This document shows positions 8,158 through 15,064 of a stretch of DNA of 17,539 nucleotides, in pieces; positions within the stretch are counted from its first letter, which is position 1, and each line of letters opens with the position of its first letter. Source of the stretch: Desulfosporosinus sp. UBA4726. GTDB lineage: Bacteria > Bacillota > Desulfitobacteriia > Desulfitobacteriales > Desulfitobacteriaceae. Location: contig DHJG01000115.1 in NCBI GenBank assembly GCA_002404215.1, positions 4,230 to 21,768 of the forward strand, read 5' to 3'. The translations under genes were made by a program, and so were the position numbers. The notes beneath the pieces were generated by a model. That model searched no databases. It was not told the origin of the DNA and saw nothing but the letters and a program-made list of their open reading frames with translations.

Positions 8158-9765
8158 TTATCCATTTTCATCGGGCGGAGCCGGTTTTAGGAAGAATTTC
8201 TGCCTCTGTCTATTGTTGTTAGTATTATTTGCGGTCAGGCGAGGCCTTTCGCCCATAGCCCACCAAGGCAACCTCATCACTGAATCCTTCATATCTTTCA
8301 GGTTAAAAGGAGCAAGCGGAGCGAAATAGGGTACCCCGAAGGAACGCAGAGATACAAGATGTGCCTGCATGACCAGTAAACCCAATAGCATTCCATAAAG
8401 GCCAAAGGTGGACGCTAATATAATCATGCCGAAACGCAAAATCCGAATTGCCAGTGCAAAACTGTAAGAAGGAATGCAAAAGGACGAAATACCAGTCAGG
8501 GCTACAACGATCACCGTGATCGGAGAAACCATACCGGCCTGCACGGCTGCTTCTCCAATAACTAGCCCGCCCACAATACTCACGGCTTGTCCCACCGGCT
8601 TTGGCAACCGTATCCCGGCCTCCCGTAAAGCCTCAAAAGTCACTTCCATTGTTAAGACCTCAATGATAGTGGGAAAAGGCGCCCCCACGCGAGCAGCGGC
8701 AATATTTATCAACAATGCCGTGGGAAGCAATCCTTGGTGAAAGGTAGTAACGGCGATATATAGTGCGGGGAGAAGCAAAGCGAAATTAAGGAATAGGAAG
8801 CGCACTACACGAATCCATGAGGCATATATAGAGCGGTCATAATAGTCCTCACTGGACTGCATAAAATGAAGCATCATAGTTGGCACTATCAGGACAAACG
8901 GAGTTCCATCCGTGAAAATAGCTACCTGACCCTGCAAAATTCCTGCAGCTATCTTGTCAGGTCGTTCGCTGTGATCAATCTGCGGAAAAATCGAGAAGGG
9001 TTTATCTTCGATCATCTCTTCGATATACGCACTCTCCAGCACCGAGTCCACATCGATCAAGGCTATTCTTTTTTTCACCTCGGCGACCACTTTCGGATTC
9101 GCAATACCTTCTAGATAGGCAATATTCACCTCTGTCTTAGTGGTCCTCCCCAGGACAACCTTCTCCAGCTTTAAGTTGGGATCTTTGATTTTGCGACGCA
9201 ACAACGTAGTGTTAGTACGCAGACTTTCAGTAAACCCCTCCCGAGGGCCTCTGACTACGCCATCTGTAATCGGTTCTGAAACAATTCGTCCAATAGGAGC
9301 CTTGGTCCCAATTTTTAGGACTCTGGCATCTCCCTCCAGCAGCAAGGCGACATTTCCCGTAAGCACCCCCTCCACAACTTCCCCAATTGTAGAGATTTCA
9401 GTGATGTTGCCGATCTCCATGAAGACGCTTTTAATCATTCCGATATTGTTAAACCCTGAACCTTCAGGATTTGAATACCGTATGTTCACTAAAGATTTTA
9501 AGATATCTTGGTTGACCGTTTTTTCATCAGTGATCCCGTCCATATACAGGAGCAGAGCAGGTACTTGTTCCTGTCCTATCTTCAATTCCCGGTAGACTAG
9601 ATCTGTACAATTAGCAAAAACGCTCTGCAGTGTGGTCAAGTTCTCAGCCAGTGAACTGCTCAAAGACGGATTTTCCTGATTCTCTGGCGTTGCCTCAGTC
9701 GCAAGAGGTTGATTTAACTCAGGTTCTGGAGGTTTTTTTCTTTTACGTGAACGAAAGGGTAGCAT
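8158..9765 (-). CDS. gerAA: Spore germinant receptor A subunit (GerAA family)
   Basis: This 535-aa protein is the A subunit of a GerA-type receptor; in Bacillus, A subunits oligomerise and are proposed to form an ion channel in the spore inner membrane. A hydrophilic, Pro/Glu-rich N-terminal tail (about 1-40) is followed by the soluble domain (about 40-300). The C-terminal half is membrane-embedded, with family landmarks such as ARVGAPFPTIIEVLTME, REAGIRLPKP and a short basic tail after the last helix. The ATG has GAGG about five bases upstream. It is the first gene of the operon and lies 219 bases from the telA stop on the same strand, with a terminator between them. A forespore (sigma-G) promoter is expected by analogy; a partial match is listed separately. 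Confidence 0.94.
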   Translation of the reverse strand: MLPFRSRKRKKPPEPELNQPLATEATPENQENPSLSSSLAENLTTLQSVFANCTDLVYRELKIGQEQVPALLLYMDGITDEKTVNQDILKSLVNIRYSNPEGSGFNNIGMIKSVFMEIGNITEISTIGEVVEGVLTGNVALLLEGDARVLKIGTKAPIGRIVSEPITDGVVRGPREGFTESLRTNTTLLRRKIKDPNLKLEKVVLGRTTKTEVNIAYLEGIANPKVVAEVKKRIALIDVDSVLESAYIEEMIEDKPFSIFPQIDHSERPDKIAAGILQGQVAIFTDGTPFVLIVPTMMLHFMQSSEDYYDRSIYASWIRVVRFLFLNFALLLPALYIAVTTFHQGLLPTALLINIAAARVGAPFPTIIEVLTMEVTFEALREAGIRLPKPVGQAVSIVGGLVIGEAAVQAGMVSPITVIVVALTGISSFCIPSYSFALAIRILRFGMIILASTFGLYGMLLGLLVMQAHLVSLRSFGVPYFAPLAPFNLKDMKDSVMRLPWWAMGERPRLTANNTNNNRQRQKFFLKPAPPDENG

Positions 9766-9787
9766 ACCCGCCTCACATCCTGTAAGT

Positions 9788-9794
9788 TATTATG
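9788..9794 (-). promoter_or_regulatory. Candidate sigma-G -10 element (CATAATA) before gerAA
   Basis: On the minus strand CATAATA lies 23 bases before the gerAA ATG, matching the CATnnTA form of sigma-F/G -10 boxes. It would give a short leader that still holds the Shine-Dalgarno. The -35 candidates (AATA matches) have spacings of 16 or 19 instead of 17-18, so support is partial. Forespore expression is known for germinant receptor operons in Bacillus. Confidence 0.3.
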
Positions 9795-9907
9795 TAGATC
9801 AATTAACTTATATTATTTGCATTCCCTAGAACTAATATACGCATTTTTGGCAACACAAAGGCAGTTAATGCGTTAGGAATCAAAGGGTATATACTATCTA
9901 GAATTGA

Positions 9908-9945
9908 AAAAGCGCCCATCACTATCGTTAGTGATGAACGCTTTT
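9908..9945. terminator. Rho-independent terminator after telA
   Basis: Read on the minus strand, AAAAGCG and CATCACTA pair with TAGTGATG and CGCTTTT around a four-base loop, with a 2x2 internal mismatch, and the T run continues as TTTTTC. It lies about 40 bases after the telA stop and separates telA from the downstream gerAA transcript. The A and T flanks would allow it to work in both directions. Confidence 0.85.
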
Positions 9946-9984
9946 AATAGAATCTTTCAAGAATGTAGCCATAACACTTGATCC

Positions 9985-11109
9985 CTATCTTATAATTCCA
10001 CGGTTTACAAAATCTTGTTTGAGGACCTCTAATCTCTTCGTCCCGTCCAGACGTTTTTGTCGCATTTCTTCTTGTATAGCTTTTGTTTCCTCGATACCAT
10101 TAACAATTGTCTGCCATGATTTTTCCAAGGTCTCGATGCTAACAGAACTCCCCGAGGCAAGTTTAGCCACCATTTTTGATTGCAGTGCCGTATTTTCAGC
10201 ATTTCTCAATAAAAGCTCATTTGTTTTCTCATCCAACGCGCTCATTGCTTTTGCCTGTACAGACTGACGCTTTAGCATGATTGCTTGAACCAAGCATTGT
10301 TTGAAAATCGGCATCGTAATTACAAAGGCAGAATTAATCTTACGTACCAAGTTATAATTACCATATTCAATGGATTTGATGGTCGGCATACTTTGGACAG
10401 CTACATTTTCGGCAAGTTGTAAATCATAAATACGTTGCTCCATAATGTCTTGAACCTGCACTAAGTTAGTGACATTCATCTGGTCTAGTCTGTTACCCGT
10501 CTGTTCGGCTTTAGCTTGGGCTGCTGGGATAATATTATTCTTAAGTTCTGCGAGTACAACTTGACCCGCGTAGATATATTGCCCTAACTGCTCGTAATAT
10601 TCCGTATTTTTAATAAACATATCCTCTAAATGCTTATTGGCAATATTAATTTCAGCTTCATACTTCTTCAGCGTAACGAAAACCTTATCGACTTCATCAC
10701 CCATCGAATTGTATTTTTGAAAAAGTGCCTCGACTGAATTCTTCGCTTTCGAAAAAAACTTTTCCAGAAAGCCAGGGGGTTTATCCTCGAAATCCTTAAT
10801 ATCGAATTTCTCCATGATTTTATTAAGCTGAATTAAGAGCTCTCCTGAATCCTCAACCTTTGTCGATTGCATAGAATGAAGGATAGCATCTGAGAACCGA
10901 GAAACCTCTTCTGCACTAGTCTTGCCAAACGTCAAGATAGAGCTTACATCTTCGACGTTGATCTGTCGGACAATACTGCGCACCTCAGGGCTTTCCTGCA
11001 CCTTAGCCATAACTTCGTTTTTCTTCTTCTCCAAATCAAACTCTGGAATAAGTGCCGGAACTAAGCTTTTATCCTCAGTTATCTTCGTCGTAAAACCTTG
11101 AATTTCCAT
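9985..11109 (-). CDS. telA: TelA family toxic-anion (tellurite) resistance protein, YceH-like
   Basis: This 374-aa protein belongs to the TelA family, linked to tellurite and other stress tolerance and often encoded with TerD and YceG proteins (YceH in Bacillus). It is soluble, mostly helical and rich in coiled-coil heptads. Family-like stretches include the N-terminal SIVRQI region, the GFLEKFFSKAKNS region (about 112-126), YEAEIN near 150 and a conserved NALF-like core giving way to SMPTIKSIEYGNY and KINSAFVITMP (about 245-275). The length is close to the family's usual size. The ATG has a strong Shine-Dalgarno, AGAGGGGG, six bases upstream. It is the last gene of the Ter-type set and ends in a strong terminator. 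The biochemical role of TelA is unknown. The yceG-telA adjacency seen in Bacillus is kept, but with a structured element between them. Confidence 0.92.
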   Translation of the reverse strand: MEIQGFTTKITEDKSLVPALIPEFDLEKKKNEVMAKVQESPEVRSIVRQINVEDVSSILTFGKTSAEEVSRFSDAILHSMQSTKVEDSGELLIQLNKIMEKFDIKDFEDKPPGFLEKFFSKAKNSVEALFQKYNSMGDEVDKVFVTLKKYEAEINIANKHLEDMFIKNTEYYEQLGQYIYAGQVVLAELKNNIIPAAQAKAEQTGNRLDQMNVTNLVQVQDIMEQRIYDLQLAENVAVQSMPTIKSIEYGNYNLVRKINSAFVITMPIFKQCLVQAIMLKRQSVQAKAMSALDEKTNELLLRNAENTALQSKMVAKLASGSSVSIETLEKSWQTIVNGIEETKAIQEEMRQKRLDGTKRLEVLKQDFVNRGIIR

Positions 11110-11154
11110 ATATATTCCCCCTCTATCAAAATAGTTAATTCGCTAAATAAAATC

Positions 11155-11452
11155 CTCACAACTACTCCCGTCACCGCTTTTTTCCGCATCGCAGGAAACA
11201 GGTCCCCTCCCTCGCGTCATCCCAGCCCGAGGCTCCGCGATCACACGCTCCGACGCCTTTGCGGTCGTCGTAGCCAAACTCGGCTTTAAGCCTCTTTCAT
11301 AAAGCAGGACGGAACACAAGGATGTGTTCCGCCGGCCATGCGACAAGGATGTCGCTTTGGCCGGGCATCCTGCCTGCTAACATCAAGGATTAAAGCCTTA
11401 GTTTGGCACGACGAACGTATGGCCGAGGACGTGTCTCGCCGCCCCTCCCCTC
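11155..11452. repeat. GC-rich structured palindromic element between yceG-like and telA genes
   Basis: This block is strikingly GC-rich: counting 11161-11460 gives 175 G or C in 300 bases (58%), against about 42% in a 60-base sample of neighbouring telA. It starts right at the yceG-like stop codon and ends just before the telA leader. Its core (11265-11414) folds into a nested junction, listed separately. Short open frames run through it (for example 11143-11346 on the minus strand) but have no Shine-Dalgarno and a composition unlike the other genes, so I do not call them. Size, composition and clean edges suggest one copy of a dispersed mobile palindromic repeat or a structured RNA. No transposase and no clear terminal inverted repeats or target duplications were seen. 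Confidence 0.65.
11265..11414. repeat. Three-way junction fold: long basal stem with two AGGA-loop hairpins
   Basis: The basal arms 11266-11290 and 11389-11414 match as inverted repeats with few mismatches and small gaps (TCGTCGTAGCCAAACT against TCGTCGTGCCAAACT, then GGCTTTAA on both). Inside, GCAGGA (11304-11309) pairs with TCCTGC (11368-11373). Two hairpins sit within. The first is CGGAACACA/TGTGTTCCG (11310-11318 with 11323-11331). The second is CCGGCCA/TGGCCGG (11332-11338 with 11358-11364), enclosing GCGACA/TGTCGC (11340-11345 with 11350-11355). Both hairpins close on the identical tetraloop AGGA. The nesting is consistent throughout, so the fold is unlikely to be chance. Confidence 0.8.
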
Positions 11453-13948
11453 TTAATGACGATTAAAGAGCCAAGACAAAAGACCTGGTTTATGAGCTGA
11501 AACCGCCGTAATACTATTCAACTGTGCAAGTGCTAGATCATATTTTACTAAAGGAAGCTGGTGAACATCATAAAGGTTGGGCTTAATATATTGTTCAATC
11601 GTCTTATAATTTGTTGGCGTGAAAATAATGACATCTAAACCAATAAGATTGAAGTAGGCAAGTAAGATGGCATCATTTTCACTGAAGGTTTCTTTTGCAT
11701 TATCGTAAACAATAATCTTAGGGATCTCTTGTGGATAATCAAAGACTTCTATCAACTTTATTAGAGAATCATCCATGGTAAGAATAGTCATTAGTATTTT
11801 AAGCTTAAATTTCTCATCCATATTCATTAAGAACATTCCAGAGAGTAGGAGTTCATTGATTTTAACAAAAAGGAAATGCTGCAAGGGGGCTTTGAGATAA
11901 CCAAATTTGTAATGCCGACTTTTCTGCACTTTCAGTTCATCAAAGAAGCCCTGTTCGTTCATTAAATAGTCAGCCTGATAAAGCTCCTGCTTAGTATAGC
12001 TTATTTTACTAAAAGGAACATCCTCAATAAGCCAAGTATTAGGAGCAGATGAAAGCTCTTTAAGATCTTGCCAATAAGATTCTAGCTCTTCGCTAACCCC
12101 ATTAATCTTGGCAAATACGTTAGGCACATAAACCTTTCTATTTTGGACTTTAAACTCTGGGCGAAGTTTGGCGGGTTCTCGCCAAAGAATTTTGAGCTCA
12201 TCATACGTAGTTTTAAGCGTTATGGGTTGGGTCGAGTAATTTTCAAACTGCCACGGTTTAAAAAGACCAACCTCTTCGTTGTAGATCACTTCCTCAATTT
12301 CTTTGGATGCATTGTATGCTATTGTGCTTTTGCGAATCAACCTTTCTCCTACCGGAAATGTAATTAAGGGTAAATTATGTTCATTTTTCATCACTTGGGT
12401 CCTTAATTTGTCATTGTCGAATGTTCGAAACGGCAGGTCTCCCTCCTCATCCGAATGAATGAAAAGAACATCACAGCCCAGGTTATGAAAAGCGTTAAGC
12501 AAGTATATTTCATGGGGTTTGATCGTACCATAGAAAAGAATTTTGGGATTATGCCCATGGTCAAGCCCATCCGCACTAAATTTCTCATTACGATTATTTT
12601 TAGATAAGAGCTTGGGCAGGTACCTCTTGAACCAAGTAACCAGTTTTAGCGAAAAGTTCAGGACTATGGACGTATTACTATTAGTGCTTTTCTCTGCAAA
12701 GAGATTAACTGAATCGACAAACGTTTTTCTAACTGTATTATCCAGAAGTTGATCATACATTTGGGGAAGTAGATTGGCCTGAAGAAGGTGTTCTAGAATT
12801 TCGAACCTATCTCGGTGTGGATAACCAACAATTCTTTGGGGAATTAGACCACTTTCCGCAGCACTCGGCGTAGGGATGCCATCTAGAAACTTCAAATAAG
12901 AGCCTGTCATTTTAAAGGCATTATCTAGGTTATAGAGACTATTGTAATATTCTGCCTCCCAATCATCTGAGGAACCAGGTGCGCCAATATAACGCATAAA
13001 ATATGTAGGTAGTATCGGTAAGGGCCCACCTACATAGCCACTTCTTTTGGTCATGGGAACGAAGATATCTACAAAGATAGTTTCAGACTTCTTAAGTTTT
13101 ATCATAATAGTAGGATCATTTAATACAATTAGGCTTTGATACGTCCGCAGGTCTCTTTCAGTGTTTTCCTCTAGTTTAGAGGGCTCTTTTACTAGAGACC
13201 GATGTTCTTCTATCCTAGACTGATTTTCTGTTCTAGATTTTTGAGCAGGAAAAGCTCCGATCTGTCGTTCTGTCGCTTTTTTAATTATGAAGGAAAATTC
13301 ATTTAGCTTATCTACTTTATCAAAAGTATCATTGAACGATGTATTAAGTACAAGACAATCGCACCCTGTAAGAGACATAAGGATAAGAAAATAAGCTTCG
13401 TGTGTTTTGGGACTTCCCCAGTAAATTATTTTAGGATTATAAGCAGATTTCTTACCAATTTGTTTGCCATAATCCACGAACCACAGCAAAACTTTCATAA
13501 CAAAGTTCATGATAATACTTAAATTAACTGCTCGTTCATTCGTCATATATAGATTAAGCATTATACCAAAAGCAGCTTTGATTTTACGATTAACTTGGAG
13601 GTTCGAAGTGAACGAAAAATAGCCATGTGTTTCCAATACGTTTAAGAGTGCTCCATTAGTATAATCGTTAAGGGGAACTTGGCAAAGCAATTTTCTAACT
13701 GCATCAATTGAAGATGGGTTGTTTGCAATCCTGATTCCTCTGTCAAAAAAAATATAGTTACCTAGTGATCTAAGTTTTTCATCTAAACTGACAATCTCCG
13801 CTAGGTACTTTCCCTCGTGATCGCACCCAATAATTCGATAGAAATAAACATACGAACTAGTTCCTCTATCAATCAAAGGAGACAATATATCATTGAAAAT
13901 ATCCTCTGAATGCTTCAAGACCGTTCGAATATCCTTCCTTGCCTCCAT
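11453..13948 (-). CDS. Large YceG-like protein with three internal repeats (Ter-module component)
   Basis: This 831-aa protein resembles the YceG family found beside TelA and TerD genes, for which a role in a metabolite 'biosynthetic module' has been proposed. Bacillus YceG is about 537 aa, so this one is much longer. It contains an internal repeat: an upstream helix pair, then NPKIIYWGSPKTHEAY...GCDCLVLN (171-202) and NPKILFYGTIKPHEIY...GCDVLFIH (467-498). A third, weaker copy is IPKIIVYDNAKE...GLDVIIFTP (742-778). Each looks like a beta-alpha-beta, Rossmann-type unit. No signal peptide or transmembrane helix is clear. The ATG at 13948 has GAAGAGGTG six bases upstream; the GTG at 13957 is part of that site. 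It is 45 bases after the ArsC-like gene and is followed at its stop by the palindromic element, then telA. Enzyme activity and substrate are unknown. Confidence 0.8.
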   Translation of the reverse strand: MEARKDIRTVLKHSEDIFNDILSPLIDRGTSSYVYFYRIIGCDHEGKYLAEIVSLDEKLRSLGNYIFFDRGIRIANNPSSIDAVRKLLCQVPLNDYTNGALLNVLETHGYFSFTSNLQVNRKIKAAFGIMLNLYMTNERAVNLSIIMNFVMKVLLWFVDYGKQIGKKSAYNPKIIYWGSPKTHEAYFLILMSLTGCDCLVLNTSFNDTFDKVDKLNEFSFIIKKATERQIGAFPAQKSRTENQSRIEEHRSLVKEPSKLEENTERDLRTYQSLIVLNDPTIMIKLKKSETIFVDIFVPMTKRSGYVGGPLPILPTYFMRYIGAPGSSDDWEAEYYNSLYNLDNAFKMTGSYLKFLDGIPTPSAAESGLIPQRIVGYPHRDRFEILEHLLQANLLPQMYDQLLDNTVRKTFVDSVNLFAEKSTNSNTSIVLNFSLKLVTWFKRYLPKLLSKNNRNEKFSADGLDHGHNPKILFYGTIKPHEIYLLNAFHNLGCDVLFIHSDEEGDLPFRTFDNDKLRTQVMKNEHNLPLITFPVGERLIRKSTIAYNASKEIEEVIYNEEVGLFKPWQFENYSTQPITLKTTYDELKILWREPAKLRPEFKVQNRKVYVPNVFAKINGVSEELESYWQDLKELSSAPNTWLIEDVPFSKISYTKQELYQADYLMNEQGFFDELKVQKSRHYKFGYLKAPLQHFLFVKINELLLSGMFLMNMDEKFKLKILMTILTMDDSLIKLIEVFDYPQEIPKIIVYDNAKETFSENDAILLAYFNLIGLDVIIFTPTNYKTIEQYIKPNLYDVHQLPLVKYDLALAQLNSITAVSAHKPGLLSWLFNRH

Positions 13949-13993
13949 ACCAATCACCTCTTCAAGCCAAAGCGATGTTCATTATAGCTTAAC

Positions 13994-14335
13994 TTAATCT
14001 ACCCACGACGCCCATATATCCGGTTTATAGCCGACAGTCGCTTGTTTACCATTGCGTACTATCGGTGTGTTATATAGACTAGAATTATTCAAAAGTAGCT
14101 CTTCCCTACCATCTGTCGAAAGAATATGGTCCATATTTAGCTTCTTAAAATCCTTAGATGCACTATTTACTAAATTATTTAATCCTACAGCTACCTTCAC
14201 ACTTTGCAATTCGCCCTTGCTTAAGCCAAGTATAGTTAAATCAATAAATTGATAGTTAATTTTTCGTTCTTTAAAATAACGTTCTGCTTTTTTGGTATCA
14301 AAACATTTCTTAACACCGAAGATCTGTATATTCAT
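13994..14335 (-). CDS. ArsC/YffB-like thioredoxin-fold protein
   Basis: This 113-aa protein belongs to the arsenate reductase (ArsC)/YffB/Spx-like thioredoxin-fold group. The start shows the usual fold opening: beta strand (IQIFGV), Cys11 in KKCFDTKKAERYFKERKI, then YQFIDL. The later TPIVRNGKQATVGYKPDIW segment matches the family's cis-Pro strand and end. There is no CXXC pair as in Spx (the residue three after Cys11 is Thr). The Arg before the cis-proline in true ArsC (RPIV) is Thr here, so arsenate reduction is doubtful. The ATG at 14335 is preferred over a TTG at 14362 that overlaps the AAGGAG Shine-Dalgarno; the 12-base spacing is a little long. It lies between the glycosylase-family gene and the yceG-like gene, suggesting a redox or stress role within this set. 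Confidence 0.82.
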   Translation of the reverse strand: MNIQIFGVKKCFDTKKAERYFKERKINYQFIDLTILGLSKGELQSVKVAVGLNNLVNSASKDFKKLNMDHILSTDGREELLLNNSSLYNTPIVRNGKQATVGYKPDIWASWVD

Positions 14336-14404
14336 CCGCTCTCGACTTCTCCTTAAAAACAATTTATCTAAATCTTCTACAGTTTACCACGAATTCCTCT
14401 AATT

Positions 14405-14785
14405 CTAAGGAAAAATCTCGACACCTTTCTGCCTGAGATTTTCTAGGCATTCTTCACGATAGGCGTCATCGTGCTCGGGGTAAATTAAAGCCTCAGAACT
14501 AAGGTAATTTTCACTTGCTAAAAAGCTGGGCCAAGGTATACTATTTTTTCCACGGTATTCCGGACAATACCACTGCTGAGCCGGTTTATATCCCCGGCAC
14601 TCCATTTCCCTAAGAACAAGCTGGTGAAAGTCAACAAGCCTTTTTGCGCTATGAGTGAACACATAATCCACCGTGGAATGTTTCTTTCCCCACCCCATTC
14701 CGCGCAGGGCGCAGCATTCTCGATGTTGACCTAAGATTTGGGCTCTAGGCAAAAAGGTAAGGAGATCCTGATGCCAGAGTCGCAT
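14405..14785 (-). CDS. Pyrimidine dimer DNA glycosylase family protein (Pyr_excise/TIGR02328 type)
   Basis: This 126-aa protein starts with MRLWHQDLLTFLPRAQILGQ, then HRECCALRGMGWGKKHSTVDYVF, which is the signature of the family related to phage T4 endonuclease V (DenV). T4 endonuclease V nicks DNA at UV-induced pyrimidine dimers through its N-terminal amine. The residues RECCALRG and YRGKN fit cellular members, annotated as TIGR02328 or Pyr_excise proteins, whose activity is mostly untested. The ATG has AAAGGGTG seven bases upstream. A 69-base gap separates it from the ArsC-like gene, so co-transcription is possible. No promoter was clear in the upstream region, which holds an imperfect repeat. 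Its presence in a Ter-type stress cluster fits DNA-damage response, but this is inference. Confidence 0.85.
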   Translation of the reverse strand: MRLWHQDLLTFLPRAQILGQHRECCALRGMGWGKKHSTVDYVFTHSAKRLVDFHQLVLREMECRGYKPAQQWYCPEYRGKNSIPWPSFLASENYLSSEALIYPEHDDAYREECLENLRQKGVEIFP

Positions 14786-14817
14786 TTAATACACCCTTTC
14801 TTAACCTTAAAGAGAAG

Positions 14818-14981
14818 ACTTGGCTAGCGCCAAACCTTCAAGGTCAGCAATAGCCTTAGTTGTACTTATTTAGCCATAAATGGCCGAGTGTCCAAACAAT
14901 TAAATTTCTCTGGCTAGCATAAAAACTTGCCTGGCGCCAAGCAGTGAGTGTCGGCTGCCGCCTAGTTGCACTTTTACCACC
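14818..14981. repeat. Two imperfect direct repeats of about 57 bp upstream of the glycosylase-family gene
   Basis: The copies are 14818-14875 and 14925-14981. They share ACTTG-CT-GCGCCAA at the left and TAGTTG(T/C)ACTT at the right, about 38 identical positions of 58 by hand alignment with one gap. Copy 1 includes the small palindrome TTGGCTAGCGCCAA. A fragment of the left part (CTGGCTAGC) recurs near 14910. The rest of 14786-15027 shows no gene. The repeats may be operator-like sites or an old local duplication. Confidence 0.5.
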
Positions 14982-15027
14982 CGAATTATACCGCCCAAAA
15001 CTTATACTTTCTGTATAGGTATAAAGA

Positions 15028-15057
15028 AAAGGACCGGCCTTCGCGGGTCGATCCTTT
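15028..15057 (-). terminator. Rho-independent terminator after the TerD fusion gene
   Basis: On the minus strand AAAGGATCG and the following CC pair with GG and CGGTCCTTT around the loop CGCGAA, with one T-G pair and one mismatch, and the tail is TTTTCTTT. It begins eight bases past the stop codon, so the TerD fusion gene is probably transcribed as a single unit. Confidence 0.85.
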
Positions 15058-15064
15058 GAAAGTC

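Noticed and set aside
9766..9984. Further small gene between telA and gerAA
   Set aside because: No frame with a start and Shine-Dalgarno was seen; the gap holds a terminator and the gerAA promoter region.
11143..11346. Minus-strand frame of 67 codons inside the GC-rich element
   Set aside because: It has no clear Shine-Dalgarno, its composition follows the palindromic element and it runs through hairpin arms. It is better explained as part of the repeat.
11155..11452. CRISPR array or group II intron fragment
   Set aside because: There are no regularly spaced repeats and no domain V-like sequence or reverse transcriptase; only nested inverted repeats are present.
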